Origin: Prevotellaceae bacterium
GTDB lineage: Bacteria; Bacteroidota; Bacteroidia; Bacteroidales; Bacteroidaceae
Direction of reading: 5' to 3'
Assembly: GCA_905371275.1 (NCBI GenBank)
Contig: CAJPLH010000011.1
Coordinates: 1 to 22,761 of the forward strand
DNA: 22,761 nucleotides
Positions 7,489 through 14,798 of this stretch are shown here, one piece after another. Both the position numbers and the translations under genes were made by a program. The notes beneath the pieces were generated by a model. That model was not told the origin of the DNA, ran no database searches, and was given only the letters and a program-made list of their open reading frames with translations. Position 1 is the stretch's first letter. Each line of letters begins with the position of its first letter.

Positions 7489-8694
7489 ATGAACTCCTAT
7501 CGTCAAGATTTTCCGATACTTTCCCGAGAGATTTACAAGCATCCTCTTGTTTATTTCGACAATGCCGCTACCACGCAGAAACCGCAGTGCGTCATCGATG
7601 CTATTGCGCGCGAATATGCGGAAGTCAATGCTAATGTGCATCGTGGCATTCACTATTTGTCGCAACAAGCGACTGAATTGCACGAGGCGGCGCGCGAAAC
7701 TGTGCGCAAGTTCATCAATGCGCGAAGCACGAGCGAAATCATTTTCACACGTGGCACTACTGAAAGCATCAACCTCGTGGCTTTTTCATTTGGAGAAGCT
7801 TTTTTGCAAGAGGGGGATGAGGTGATTCTCTCTGTTATGGAACACCATTCCAACATTGTGCCTTGGCAACTGCTGCGCGACCGCAAAGGTATCGTCATTA
7901 AGGTGGTGCCTATGAACGATGCTGGAGAATTGGACATCGAGGCTTATCGTGCTCTCTTCACCGATAAAACGAAATTGGTGAGCATCTGCCATGTGAGCAA
8001 TGTGTTGGGAACTATCAACCCAGCGCACGAGATCATTCGCATTGCGCACGAGTATGGGGCGAAAGTGTTGCTTGATGGCGCTCAGAGTGTTCCACACTTT
8101 GCGGTTGATGTGCAGCAACTGGACTGCGATTTTATGGTTTTTAGTGGCCACAAAATCTATGGTCCTACGGGGATTGGGGTGCTTTATGGCAAGGAATCTC
8201 TCTTGGAACAGCTTCCCCCTTATCAAGGTGGTGGAGAAATGATAGCTCGCGTGAGTTTTGAACACACCACTTTCGAACGTCTTCCCTATAAATTTGAAGC
8301 GGGTACTCCTGACTACGTGGGTACGCACGCTTTGGCTACTGCACTGGACTATATTCAATCGATAGGTTTGGACAAAATTGCAGCGCACGAGGAGGATTTG
8401 ACGCGATATGCTATGCAGCGTATGGAGGAAGTCGAGGGTATGACGTTTTTCGGCACGGCTGCTGCGAAAACGTCTGTAGTTTCTTTCAATGTGGGTGCGA
8501 TTCATCCGATGGATTTAGGCACTCTTCTCGATCGTTTAGGTGTCGCTATTCGAACGGGGCATCATTGCGCTCAACCGCTGATGGCGCGTTGTGGGGTGGA
8601 AAGTATGGCGCGCATCTCCTTTGGACTTTACAACACGCGTGAGGAGGTGGATGCTTTCATCCAATCTCTCCACCGTGTGGTCAATATGTTCTGA
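7489..8694 (+). CDS. sufS: Cysteine desulfurase SufS
   Basis: PLP enzyme that takes sulfur from L-cysteine, giving alanine and an enzyme persulfide that supplies the SUF scaffold. It is 401 residues long. Visible signs: the N-terminal VYFDNAATTQKP typical of SufS/CsdA; EHHSNIVPW with the cofactor-stacking His (H119/H120); DGAQS with the cofactor Asp; the Schiff-base Lys in SGHKIYGPTG (K222); and the persulfide Cys in RTGHHCAQPLM (C360). Residues 222 and 360 lie close to K226 and C364 of E. coli SufS. A short active-site loop and RxGHHCA mark it as a type II desulfurase. The ATG at 7489 gives MNSYRQDFPILSREI; an upstream in-frame TTG lies inside the tandem repeats and was not used. No sufE/sufU follows in this window. 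Confidence 0.96.
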   Translation: MNSYRQDFPILSREIYKHPLVYFDNAATTQKPQCVIDAIAREYAEVNANVHRGIHYLSQQATELHEAARETVRKFINARSTSEIIFTRGTTESINLVAFSFGEAFLQEGDEVILSVMEHHSNIVPWQLLRDRKGIVIKVVPMNDAGELDIEAYRALFTDKTKLVSICHVSNVLGTINPAHEIIRIAHEYGAKVLLDGAQSVPHFAVDVQQLDCDFMVFSGHKIYGPTGIGVLYGKESLLEQLPPYQGGGEMIARVSFEHTTFERLPYKFEAGTPDYVGTHALATALDYIQSIGLDKIAAHEEDLTRYAMQRMEEVEGMTFFGTAAAKTSVVSFNVGAIHPMDLGTLLDRLGVAIRTGHHCAQPLMARCGVESMARISFGLYNTREEVDAFIQSLHRVVNMF

Positions 8695-8893
8695 TGCGAA
8701 TTCGGGATGAGGTGAAGTGAATCGGTAAATACTCGACGTTTGCTCTATCTGTCGTCTGATATCCATAGCGTCTGAGGTTCCCCATATCATTGTCTACGAG
8801 ATTGGGTAAAACATTAGCATATTCCTTTATCTGGAATTGAAATTCTGACAATACCCACAGCCAGCACGCAACACTCTTCCCTCTCATCATACA
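8695..8893. other. Intergenic stretch between sufS and the mutS promoter
   Basis: About 200 bp with no supported gene. A leftward frame of about 70 codons can be read here, but it resembles nothing I know and overlaps the sufS end. Confidence 0.5.
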
Positions 8894-8925
8894 TTTGCTC
8901 AAATCACTGATTTTTTGTAACTTTG
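8894..8925 (+). promoter_or_regulatory. mutS promoter, consensus Bacteroidota type
   Basis: TTTG (8894-8897), a 20-bp spacer, then TAACTTTG (8918-8925): a near-ideal TTTG-N19/20-TAnnTTTG promoter, 54 bp before the mutS ATG. Confidence 0.8.
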
Positions 8926-8979
8926 CTCCATCTGACCAACCCAAACAAGGCACAAAATCTTTGTAAACAACGATATATT

Positions 8980-11613
8980 ATGGCGCAAGAAGCACTCACC
9001 CCTATGATGAAGCAATTTCACGACATGAAGGCGACGAATCCCGATGCGATTCTCCTTTTCCGTTGTGGCGACTTCTACGAAACGTATAGTGATGATGCGG
9101 TGGTGGCTTCGCAAATCCTCGGCATCACCCTCACAAAACGAAACCAAAAAGGTTCGTCGGGTTCTATTGCCATGGCTGGTTTTCCCCACCACGCGCTCGA
9201 CAACTATCTTCCACGCCTCATCCGTGCTGGACACCGCGTTGCCATTTGTGACCAACTGGAAGACCCGAAACTCACCAAGAAGCTCGTAAAGCGCGGCATT
9301 ACGGAGTTGGTCACACCTGGTGTGGCTTTGGGAGACAACGTGCTAGCGAGCAAAGAAAACAACTTCCTAGCTGCCATACACTTCGGCTCAACCGATGTGG
9401 GACTGTCTTTGTTGGATATTTCCACCGGAGAATATCTTGTAGCCGAAGGAGATGTGGAATATATCGACAAACTTCTCGCGGGATTTTCACCCAAAGAAAT
9501 TCTTGTGGAGCGTGGATTGAAGGGGAAATTCGACAATCTCTTCGCTGGAAAATACTTTGTTTTTGAACTCGATGACTGGGCTTTTGCCGATGTTTCTGCG
9601 CGCACCAAAGTGTTGAAACACTTTGATGTCAAAAACCTCAAAGGATTCGGCATCGACCATCTCCACGCAGCCATCACAGCTGCCGGAGCTATTTTGACCT
9701 ATCTCGACCAAACGCAGCACCACCACACCAACCACATCACGCGCATCACGCGCATCGAAGAAGAACGCTTCGTCCGCCTAGACAAATTCACCATCCGCAA
9801 CCTCGAATTGGTGAGCACCAATCACGGCGATGGACGTTCTCTCCTGCAAGTGCTCGACCGCACACTCACCCCTATGGGAGCGCGCCAACTGCGCCGATGG
9901 GTGCTCTTTCCGTTGCGCTCGGTCAAAGATATCAACACGCGCCTAGATAGTGTGGAACAATTCTTCCGCCACCCCGAATTCCGCGAACTTTGCGAAATGG
10001 AGCTCAGTAAAGTGGGCGACCTCGAACGCATCGTTTCTAAAGTAGCGACAGGACGCATCAATCCGCGCGAAATGCAACAACTACGCGCTGCTCTCGAAAC
10101 GGTGATTGTCCTCAAAAACATCTGTTCCACTTCGCCCCAAGAAAGCATTCGCGCCATCGGTGAAAAACTTGCGCCTTGCACCGAACTGCGTCAGCGCATC
10201 GAACGCGAACTCCGACTCGACCCTCCGCTCTTGCTCAACAAAGGCGGAGTCATCAACGAAGGAGTGGACGCACAACTCGATGAACTGCGCAACATCCAAA
10301 CCTCGGGCAAAGACTATCTCCTCCAAATCCAAGAGCGCGAAATCGCACGCACCGGCATCCAAAGTTTGAAGATAGGATTCAACAACGTCTTTGGTTACTA
10401 CATGGAGGTGCGCAATACCTACAAAGAGTTTGTTCCCGAAGAGTGGATTCGCAAACAGACGCTGGTCAATGCCGAACGCTACATCACGCAAGAACTCAAA
10501 GAATATGAGGAAAAAATCCTCGGTGCAGAAGACAAGATTCTCATTCTCGAAACTCGTATTTACGGTCAGTTGGTAGAAGCCGCTGCGGCCTGCATCGTTG
10601 CCTTGCAACGCAACGCACAAGCCCTTGCCGACTTAGACTGCTACCACTCTCTCGCGCAACTGGCAAAAGCGCAAAAATATGTGCGACCCATTGTGGACGA
10701 CACCACAGCCCTCGATATCAAAGCCGGCCGACACCCTGTCATTGAGACTTTGATGCCGGTGGGAGAAGAATACATTGCCAACGACATCCAACTCGACACC
10801 GATAGTCAGCAAATTGTCATCGTCACCGGTCCCAATATGGCCGGTAAAAGTGCCCTTTTGCGCCAAACAGCTCTGATTACCCTCCTTGCGCAGATGGGAT
10901 CATTCGTTCCTGCCGACAGTGCACGCGTGGGTTTGGTAGACAAAATCTTTACTCGTGTAGGAGCTTCCGACAACATCTCTGTGGGAGAAAGTACATTTAT
11001 GGTGGAAATGAGCGAAGCCGCCAACATTATGAACAATCTCACCAACCGTTCGCTCGTTCTTTTTGACGAACTCGGTCGCGGTACGTCCACCTACGATGGC
11101 ATCTCCATCGCTTGGAGCATCGTGGAGCACATCCACGAAAACCCCACCGCTCATGCGCGCACCCTCTTCGCCACGCACTACCACGAACTGAACGAAATGG
11201 AAAATCGCTTTGCACGCATCAAAAACTACAACGTGTCGGTGCGCGAAGTAGACCATCGCATCGTCTTCCTCCGCAAACTTGCGCGCGGTGGTAGCGAACA
11301 CTCTTTCGGTATCCACGTGGCGCGCTTAGCTGGTATGCCTAACAACATCGTGCGCAGAGCCGAAACTATTCTTCAGCAACTCGAAGCCAATCGCGCCAAC
11401 GACCGCGAGAATGTCTCTGCCCCTGCTGAAACACCGACAGATGGACTGCACGTGGCACCGCCCAACACCCAATTGTCGTTTTTCCAACTCGACGACCCTG
11501 TACTCACGGCCGTGCGCGATGAGATACTCCATCTCGACATCAACAACCTCACGCCTATGGAAGCCCTCAATCGCTTGCACGAAATCCGCAAAATCCTCAC
11601 CGGACAAGCCTAA
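8980..11613 (+). CDS. mutS: DNA mismatch repair protein MutS
   Basis: Recognises base mismatches and small loops and, with MutL, starts post-replicative repair. The 877-residue length is that of a full MutS1. Domain I begins TPMMKQFHDMK and contains FRCGDFYETY with the mismatch-reading Phe-x-Glu. The connector, lever and clamp follow, and the ATPase has Walker A GPNMAGKS (617-624) and Walker B VLFDELGRGTSTYDG (D696-E697). The C-terminal tail has the short LSFFQLDD stretch seen in Bacteroidales MutS proteins. I chose the ATG at 8980 (MAQEALTPMMKQF); upstream in-frame TTG codons overlap the promoter and are not credible. The gene is a single unit with its own promoter and converges on hcp across a shared hairpin. 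Confidence 0.97.
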   Translation: MAQEALTPMMKQFHDMKATNPDAILLFRCGDFYETYSDDAVVASQILGITLTKRNQKGSSGSIAMAGFPHHALDNYLPRLIRAGHRVAICDQLEDPKLTKKLVKRGITELVTPGVALGDNVLASKENNFLAAIHFGSTDVGLSLLDISTGEYLVAEGDVEYIDKLLAGFSPKEILVERGLKGKFDNLFAGKYFVFELDDWAFADVSARTKVLKHFDVKNLKGFGIDHLHAAITAAGAILTYLDQTQHHHTNHITRITRIEEERFVRLDKFTIRNLELVSTNHGDGRSLLQVLDRTLTPMGARQLRRWVLFPLRSVKDINTRLDSVEQFFRHPEFRELCEMELSKVGDLERIVSKVATGRINPREMQQLRAALETVIVLKNICSTSPQESIRAIGEKLAPCTELRQRIERELRLDPPLLLNKGGVINEGVDAQLDELRNIQTSGKDYLLQIQEREIARTGIQSLKIGFNNVFGYYMEVRNTYKEFVPEEWIRKQTLVNAERYITQELKEYEEKILGAEDKILILETRIYGQLVEAAAACIVALQRNAQALADLDCYHSLAQLAKAQKYVRPIVDDTTALDIKAGRHPVIETLMPVGEEYIANDIQLDTDSQQIVIVTGPNMAGKSALLRQTALITLLAQMGSFVPADSARVGLVDKIFTRVGASDNISVGESTFMVEMSEAANIMNNLTNRSLVLFDELGRGTSTYDGISIAWSIVEHIHENPTAHARTLFATHYHELNEMENRFARIKNYNVSVREVDHRIVFLRKLARGGSEHSFGIHVARLAGMPNNIVRRAETILQQLEANRANDRENVSAPAETPTDGLHVAPPNTQLSFFQLDDPVLTAVRDEILHLDINNLTPMEALNRLHEIRKILTGQA

Positions 11614-11690
11614 GTTGATTTCCCTATACTCACAACCTTTTTAGGGGGCAGATATTCCCCTTCTCAAACAGTTGTGCAAAGACAAAGTAA

Positions 11691-11727
11691 AAGCCGCGTC
11701 ATAACCATTTCGGTGATGACGCGGCTT
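11691..11727. terminator. Bidirectional terminator between mutS and hcp
   Basis: AAGCCGCGTCAT (11691-11702) and ATGACGCGGCTT (11716-11727) form 12 perfect pairs around a 13-nt loop. The - strand continues TTTAC and the + strand CGTTTGTTG, so it can serve the two convergent genes. Confidence 0.8.
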
Positions 11728-11762
11728 CGTTTGTTGTGCCTAAACACAAAGCTGACAAGCTA

Positions 11763-13433
11763 TCAGCAGGCTTGACTACTGGGTTCGATGCCAAAGATCT
11801 TCATATCGTTTTCAACATCAGTGATGCCAGCAATGCCGAAGTTCTCTACCAACACTTTCGCCACATTAGGAGAAAGGAAAGCAGGAAGCGTGGGACCCAC
11901 GTGGATGTTCTTCACACCAAGATACAACAACGCGAGCAATACAATAATCGCCTTTTGTTCATACCAGGCAATGTTGTAGGCAATGGGTAAATCGTTTACG
12001 CTTTCAAGTCCGAAGACATCCTTCAACTTCAACGCAATGAGTGCGAGTGAATAACTATCATTGCACTGACCAGCATCGAGCACACGTGGAATGCCGTTGA
12101 TGTCGCCCAACGCCAACTTGTTGTAGCGATATTTTGCACAACCAGAAGTCAAAATCACCGTGTCTTGTGGGAGTGCTTTCGCAAAATCACCATAATAGTC
12201 GCGACCAGCTTGACGTCCATCGCAACCGCTCATCACCACAAACTTCTTGATGGCGCCGCTTTTCACAGCTTCCACCACCTTGTCGGCAAGCGCAAACACT
12301 TGGTTGTGACCAAATCCGCCAACGATTTTACCTGTTTCGAGGCGTTGCGGAGCAGGACAAGTCTTTGCTAAAGCTATGATTTCAGAGAAATCCTTACGGC
12401 CGTCAGCATCAGCCACAATGTGTTTCCATCCTGGGAAAGCCGTTGCATTAGTGGTGAACACCTTGTCCTTGTAGGTGGCATTGGGAAGCGGAGGTACGAT
12501 GCAGTTGGTGGTGAAGAGAATCGGACCATTGAAAGCCGTGAACTCTGCACGTTGTTGCCACCACGCATTTCCGTAGTTGCCCACAAAGTGCTTATATTTC
12601 TTGAAAGCAGGATAGTAGTGCGCAGGAAGCATCTCGCCATGCGTGTAGATGTCTACGCCCTGTCCTTCCGACTGTTCGAGCAATTGCTCCAAATCTTTGA
12701 GGTCATGACCACTGATCAAGATGCCTGGACGATTTTGCACATCGATGGACACCTCTGTCACTTCGGGATGTCCGTAAGTGCCTGTGTTAGCACGGTCGAG
12801 CACATCCATAGCCTTCACGCCATATTCACCCGTGCGCAAGGTGAGGTCGATGAGTGCAGCTACATCAAGATTTCCCACGGTGAGCGCAGCCAAAGCGTCG
12901 CAAGTGAAGTGATTGATGGCGAGATCTTCATAGCCAAGGCGTTCGGCGTGCTCCACATAAGCCGCCATACCCTTAAGACCATAGATAATCAATTCGGTGA
13001 GAGAGCGTTTGTCTGCATCAGTCTCAGCCAAAACACCCACTTCTGCAGCCTTTGCATCGAAGTTATCGCGCACATCGCTCCAAGTGAGCGCGTCAGTGTT
13101 GGGCAATTCCACCTCGAGTTGTTGCAAACGAGCCACAAGTGCATCACGCAAAGAGAGACCGCGCTCCACACGTGCAGCAATACTGTCATCGTCAAAGTTA
13201 GCATTGGTGATGGTGCAGAACAAAGCATCTGTGTTGAAGTGATACACCTCGGCAGGAATAGCCTCACCACGTTGGCGAAGCAGTGTTTCTGCCACACTAA
13301 TACCGCGAACTACAAAGAGTAGGAGGTCTTGCAAGCGAGCGGTTGAGGCTTCTTTACCACAAACCCCCTTGATCAAGCAACCTGTGTTGTGTGCCGTTTC
13401 TTGGCACTGAAAGCAAAACATTTTAGGGTCCAT
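11763..13433 (-). CDS. hcp: Hydroxylamine reductase / hybrid cluster protein
   Basis: Fe-S protein of 556 residues reported in this family to reduce hydroxylamine and, as its likely main role, nitric oxide; it protects anaerobes against nitrosative stress. The N-terminal Cys set is C7-x2-C10-x8-C19-x5-C25, the spacing of the class I proteins of strict anaerobes that hold a [4Fe-4S] cluster, not the E. coli C-x2-C-x11-C-x6-C spacing. All hybrid-cluster ligands known from the Desulfovibrio protein can be placed: H243 (SGHDL), E267 (THGEM), C311 (TTNCIVPP), C404 (MSGCDG, the persulfide Cys), C432 (TSGCAKYR), C457 (DAGQCNDS), and E492 and K494 (WYEQKA). The first ATG (MDPKMFCFQC) is 31 bp from a TATCTTTG box; a start at M5 is also possible. 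No hcr reductase gene is adjacent. Confidence 0.97.
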   Translation of the reverse strand: MDPKMFCFQCQETAHNTGCLIKGVCGKEASTARLQDLLLFVVRGISVAETLLRQRGEAIPAEVYHFNTDALFCTITNANFDDDSIAARVERGLSLRDALVARLQQLEVELPNTDALTWSDVRDNFDAKAAEVGVLAETDADKRSLTELIIYGLKGMAAYVEHAERLGYEDLAINHFTCDALAALTVGNLDVAALIDLTLRTGEYGVKAMDVLDRANTGTYGHPEVTEVSIDVQNRPGILISGHDLKDLEQLLEQSEGQGVDIYTHGEMLPAHYYPAFKKYKHFVGNYGNAWWQQRAEFTAFNGPILFTTNCIVPPLPNATYKDKVFTTNATAFPGWKHIVADADGRKDFSEIIALAKTCPAPQRLETGKIVGGFGHNQVFALADKVVEAVKSGAIKKFVVMSGCDGRQAGRDYYGDFAKALPQDTVILTSGCAKYRYNKLALGDINGIPRVLDAGQCNDSYSLALIALKLKDVFGLESVNDLPIAYNIAWYEQKAIIVLLALLYLGVKNIHVGPTLPAFLSPNVAKVLVENFGIAGITDVENDMKIFGIEPSSQAC

Positions 13434-13463
13434 AAGTTATGTCTATGTTAGTTTATGTCGCTG

Positions 13464-13507
13464 CAAAGATACAAAGTGCATTGGCAGAAAAACGTAACAT
13501 GAGTTAC
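13464..13507 (-). promoter_or_regulatory. hcp promoter with GTAAC-N4-GTTAC operator
   Basis: On the - strand the -7 box TATCTTTG occupies 13471-13464 and the palindrome GTAACTCATGTTAC occupies 13507-13494. The centres are 33 bp apart, placing the palindrome near -40, the position of class II activator sites. Two 5-bp arms around a 4-bp gap is the geometry of FNR-type sites (TTGAT-N4-ATCAA), so a CRP/FNR-family regulator such as HcpR is the natural candidate (inference). Confidence 0.75.
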
Positions 13508-13587
13508 CCCGACTTCTGTTCGTGTTGAAACATCGGTACAAATCAACGTGTTGATAAGGTGCTTAGCCAAAGATTAAAGCTATTTTT

Positions 13588-13618
13588 GCCCCGAAGACGA
13601 GGGTGAATGGGGCTTTTT
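13588..13618 (+). terminator. Weak terminator-like hairpin upstream of hcp
   Basis: GCCCC (13588-13592) pairs with GGGGC (13609-13613), followed by TTTTT. An outer AGCTA/TAGCT pair surrounds it. It faces right, towards copy B. No gene or promoter is seen for a transcript it would end, so it may be incidental. Confidence 0.3.
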
Positions 13619-13720
13619 CTAGCTAGTGGTCACGGGGGGAATCATAAGAATTTCAATTGTTCTCAGCGCAAAACCACTAAATAATCGATTTTGTCTGTTC
13701 GAAAGTGCATAATACTTTCA

Positions 13721-13808
13721 CAAAACGACGGCTTGTTTTCTACAAAATGACGTGTTGTTTTTCATAAAACGACGGCTCACTTTTCACAAAACAACGTGTT
13801 GTTTTCAA
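13721..13808 (-). repeat. Tandem array, four 22-bp units (copy B)
   Basis: Equivalent points recur at 13721, 13743, 13765 and 13787, again a 22-bp period with four units. The units alternate between ACGACGGCT and GACGTGTTG versions of the AAAACRACGYSTTGTTTT pattern, so they are more diverged than those of copy A. Confidence 0.82.
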
Positions 13809-13939
13809 TCAACATTCAAAAGTGGAAATAGATAGAACAGTGAAGCGGAGATCAACAGCCCCAAATTTGGATTGTGAAAATATCTATATTCTCCCTCTCT
13901 CGCGCGTACGCGCGCACGCACATTACAGGAGTTTTTGTC

Positions 13940-14159
13940 TTTTTGCTGTCACAAGTGTCACAGGGATATATGCATTGCGCTATAAATCAGGTTTCTATGG
14001 TGTATTTTTGATGGATTTTAATAAATAAAGGGCTCAAAGGTAGAAAACACATCGAGAACGCGAGTCAAAAGTCATTTTTATTTCTCTTCCGTCCTTCCCA
14101 AAATGATCTGTTTTTCCATCAAAATTTCTCCTTTGTGTGACACTTGTGACAGCAAAAAA
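13940..14159. repeat. Paired inverted boxes of copy B
   Basis: The box at 13940-13962 is the perfect inverse of 14136-14158 over 23 bp. Both contain the TGTGACA-N2-TGTGACA direct repeat. The gap of 173 bp equals that of copy A. Confidence 0.9.
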
Positions 14160-14453
14160 TCAACATCGCTGTTGGAAGGCGCGCGCGTACACGCGTGCGT
14201 GAAACAAGAAACACGATACCGCAGACTTTGGTCATCTACACTACGCAAAACAAGGGTTCTGAAAAATAGTTTGTCATTTTTTCCTTGACTTTTCACTCTT
14301 TGGAGCGATATCTACCCCATATACTTATAGGGGATGGTTAGGCATACGTTGCCATATGTGTCACGGCAGATACAGAGAAAACACTGAAAAAGGTGTAGTG
14401 GAAGTGTAGTGAAAGACAGGGAGGGATAGGGAGAGAGTGGTGTGAGTGAAAGC

Positions 14454-14486
14454 AAAAAAGCTGCATCTGAACAATCAGACACAGCT
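14454..14486 (-). terminator. Intrinsic terminator of the candidate small RNA
   Basis: On the - strand, AGCTG-TG-TCTGA, loop TTGT, TCAGA-TG-CAGCT, then TTTTTT: two five-pair helices with a symmetric 2x2 internal loop and a U run. Confidence 0.8.
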
Positions 14487-14633
14487 CAAACAAAGAACAA
14501 GGAGAGCGAATCGCTCTCGTGTTGGTTAATGGAAATAGAGGAAAGTCAAAACAGCGTTTGACGCCTCATCTGGTGCAATCCCCAACACTGACACGCAATG
14601 CAGGGCGCACCCAAGTAGTTTAGTTTAGTTGTC
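14454..14633 (-). ncRNA. Candidate ~180-nt small RNA with an hcp-like promoter
   Basis: The unit is delimited by a promoter almost identical to that of hcp (14638-14681, - strand) and by an intrinsic terminator (14454-14486). The predicted transcript starts about 14633. It can form a GTCAAA/TTTGAC hairpin (14545-14562), a GAGAGCGA/TCGCTCTC hairpin (14502-14518) and the terminator stem, with a pyrimidine-rich single-stranded stretch between the first two. The only ATG frame is seven codons (MRRQTLF). A frame lacking any ATG reads through a Cys-rich GAPCIACQCW, which I do not believe is coding. A terminator at 14720-14753 insulates it from the upstream peptidase gene. It matches no RNA family I recognise; regulation with hcp is inference. 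Confidence 0.6.
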
Positions 14634-14637
14634 GGTG

Positions 14638-14681
14638 CAAAGATACGAAGTAGCACATAGGCAAAGCGTAACATTGGTTAC
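14638..14681 (-). promoter_or_regulatory. hcp-type promoter and operator upstream of the candidate RNA
   Basis: The -7 box TATCTTTG occupies 14645-14638 and the palindrome GTAACCAATGTTAC occupies 14681-14668, again with centres 33 bp apart. The region after the box matches hcp too: GTATCTTTGCASCGACA is shared (S = C or G). The two promoters are clearly homologous. Confidence 0.78.
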
Positions 14682-14719
14682 GGTAGCCGAATTTTCTTGT
14701 CAGAAGAAGAGGTGGGGAC

Positions 14720-14753
14720 AAAAAAAGGAGCACACCCCTTGCAGGATGTGCCC
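14720..14753 (-). terminator. Terminator of the peptidase gene
   Basis: On the - strand GGGCACATCC (14753-14744) pairs with GGGTGTGCTCC (14737-14727), two of the pairs being G-U, then seven T. It lies 46 bp after the peptidase stop codon. Confidence 0.8.
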
Positions 14754-14798
14754 TTATTGATGACTGCTTTCTTCGGCAGAAAGACAGGATTTTAGTTG

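Larger units (their letters stand above)
13721..14332 (-). repeat. Dispersed ~612-bp non-coding repeat, copy B (inverted)
   Basis: Read on the - strand this repeats copy A with the same parts in the same order: CCCC..GGGG hairpin at the outer end (near 14332), GC-only tract (14176-14196 region), CAACA-GCGA-TGTTG hairpin, 24-bp box (14159-14136), 173-bp core, inverted box (13962-13940), second GC tract (13919-13900) and four 22-bp units. The total length is within a base or so of copy A although about a quarter of the core positions differ. A short GAAAGT/ACTTTC dyad (13701-13719) lies just outside the array end. It occupies most of the gap between hcp and the candidate RNA gene. I see no conserved protein in it. 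Confidence 0.88.

Noticed and set aside
8681..8953. Leftward 69-90 codon frame between sufS and mutS
   Set aside because: Overlaps the sufS end and the mutS promoter, has no recognisable family, and no convincing promoter.
12420..13322. 300-codon frame antisense to hcp
   Set aside because: Shadow frame; hcp has all cofactor ligands and its own promoter.
13542..13555. ATCAAC-GT-GTTGAT palindrome upstream of hcp as a second operator
   Set aside because: Single short dyad, not repeated at the second hcp-type promoter.
13822..14296. Short frames in copy B on both strands
   Set aside because: Same reason as for copy A; lengths and downstream residues are not conserved between the copies.
14545..14633. 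Cys-rich peptide (GAPCIACQCW) encoded by the candidate small RNA
   Set aside because: The frame has no ATG or ribosome-binding site upstream and is open only by chance over about 30 codons.
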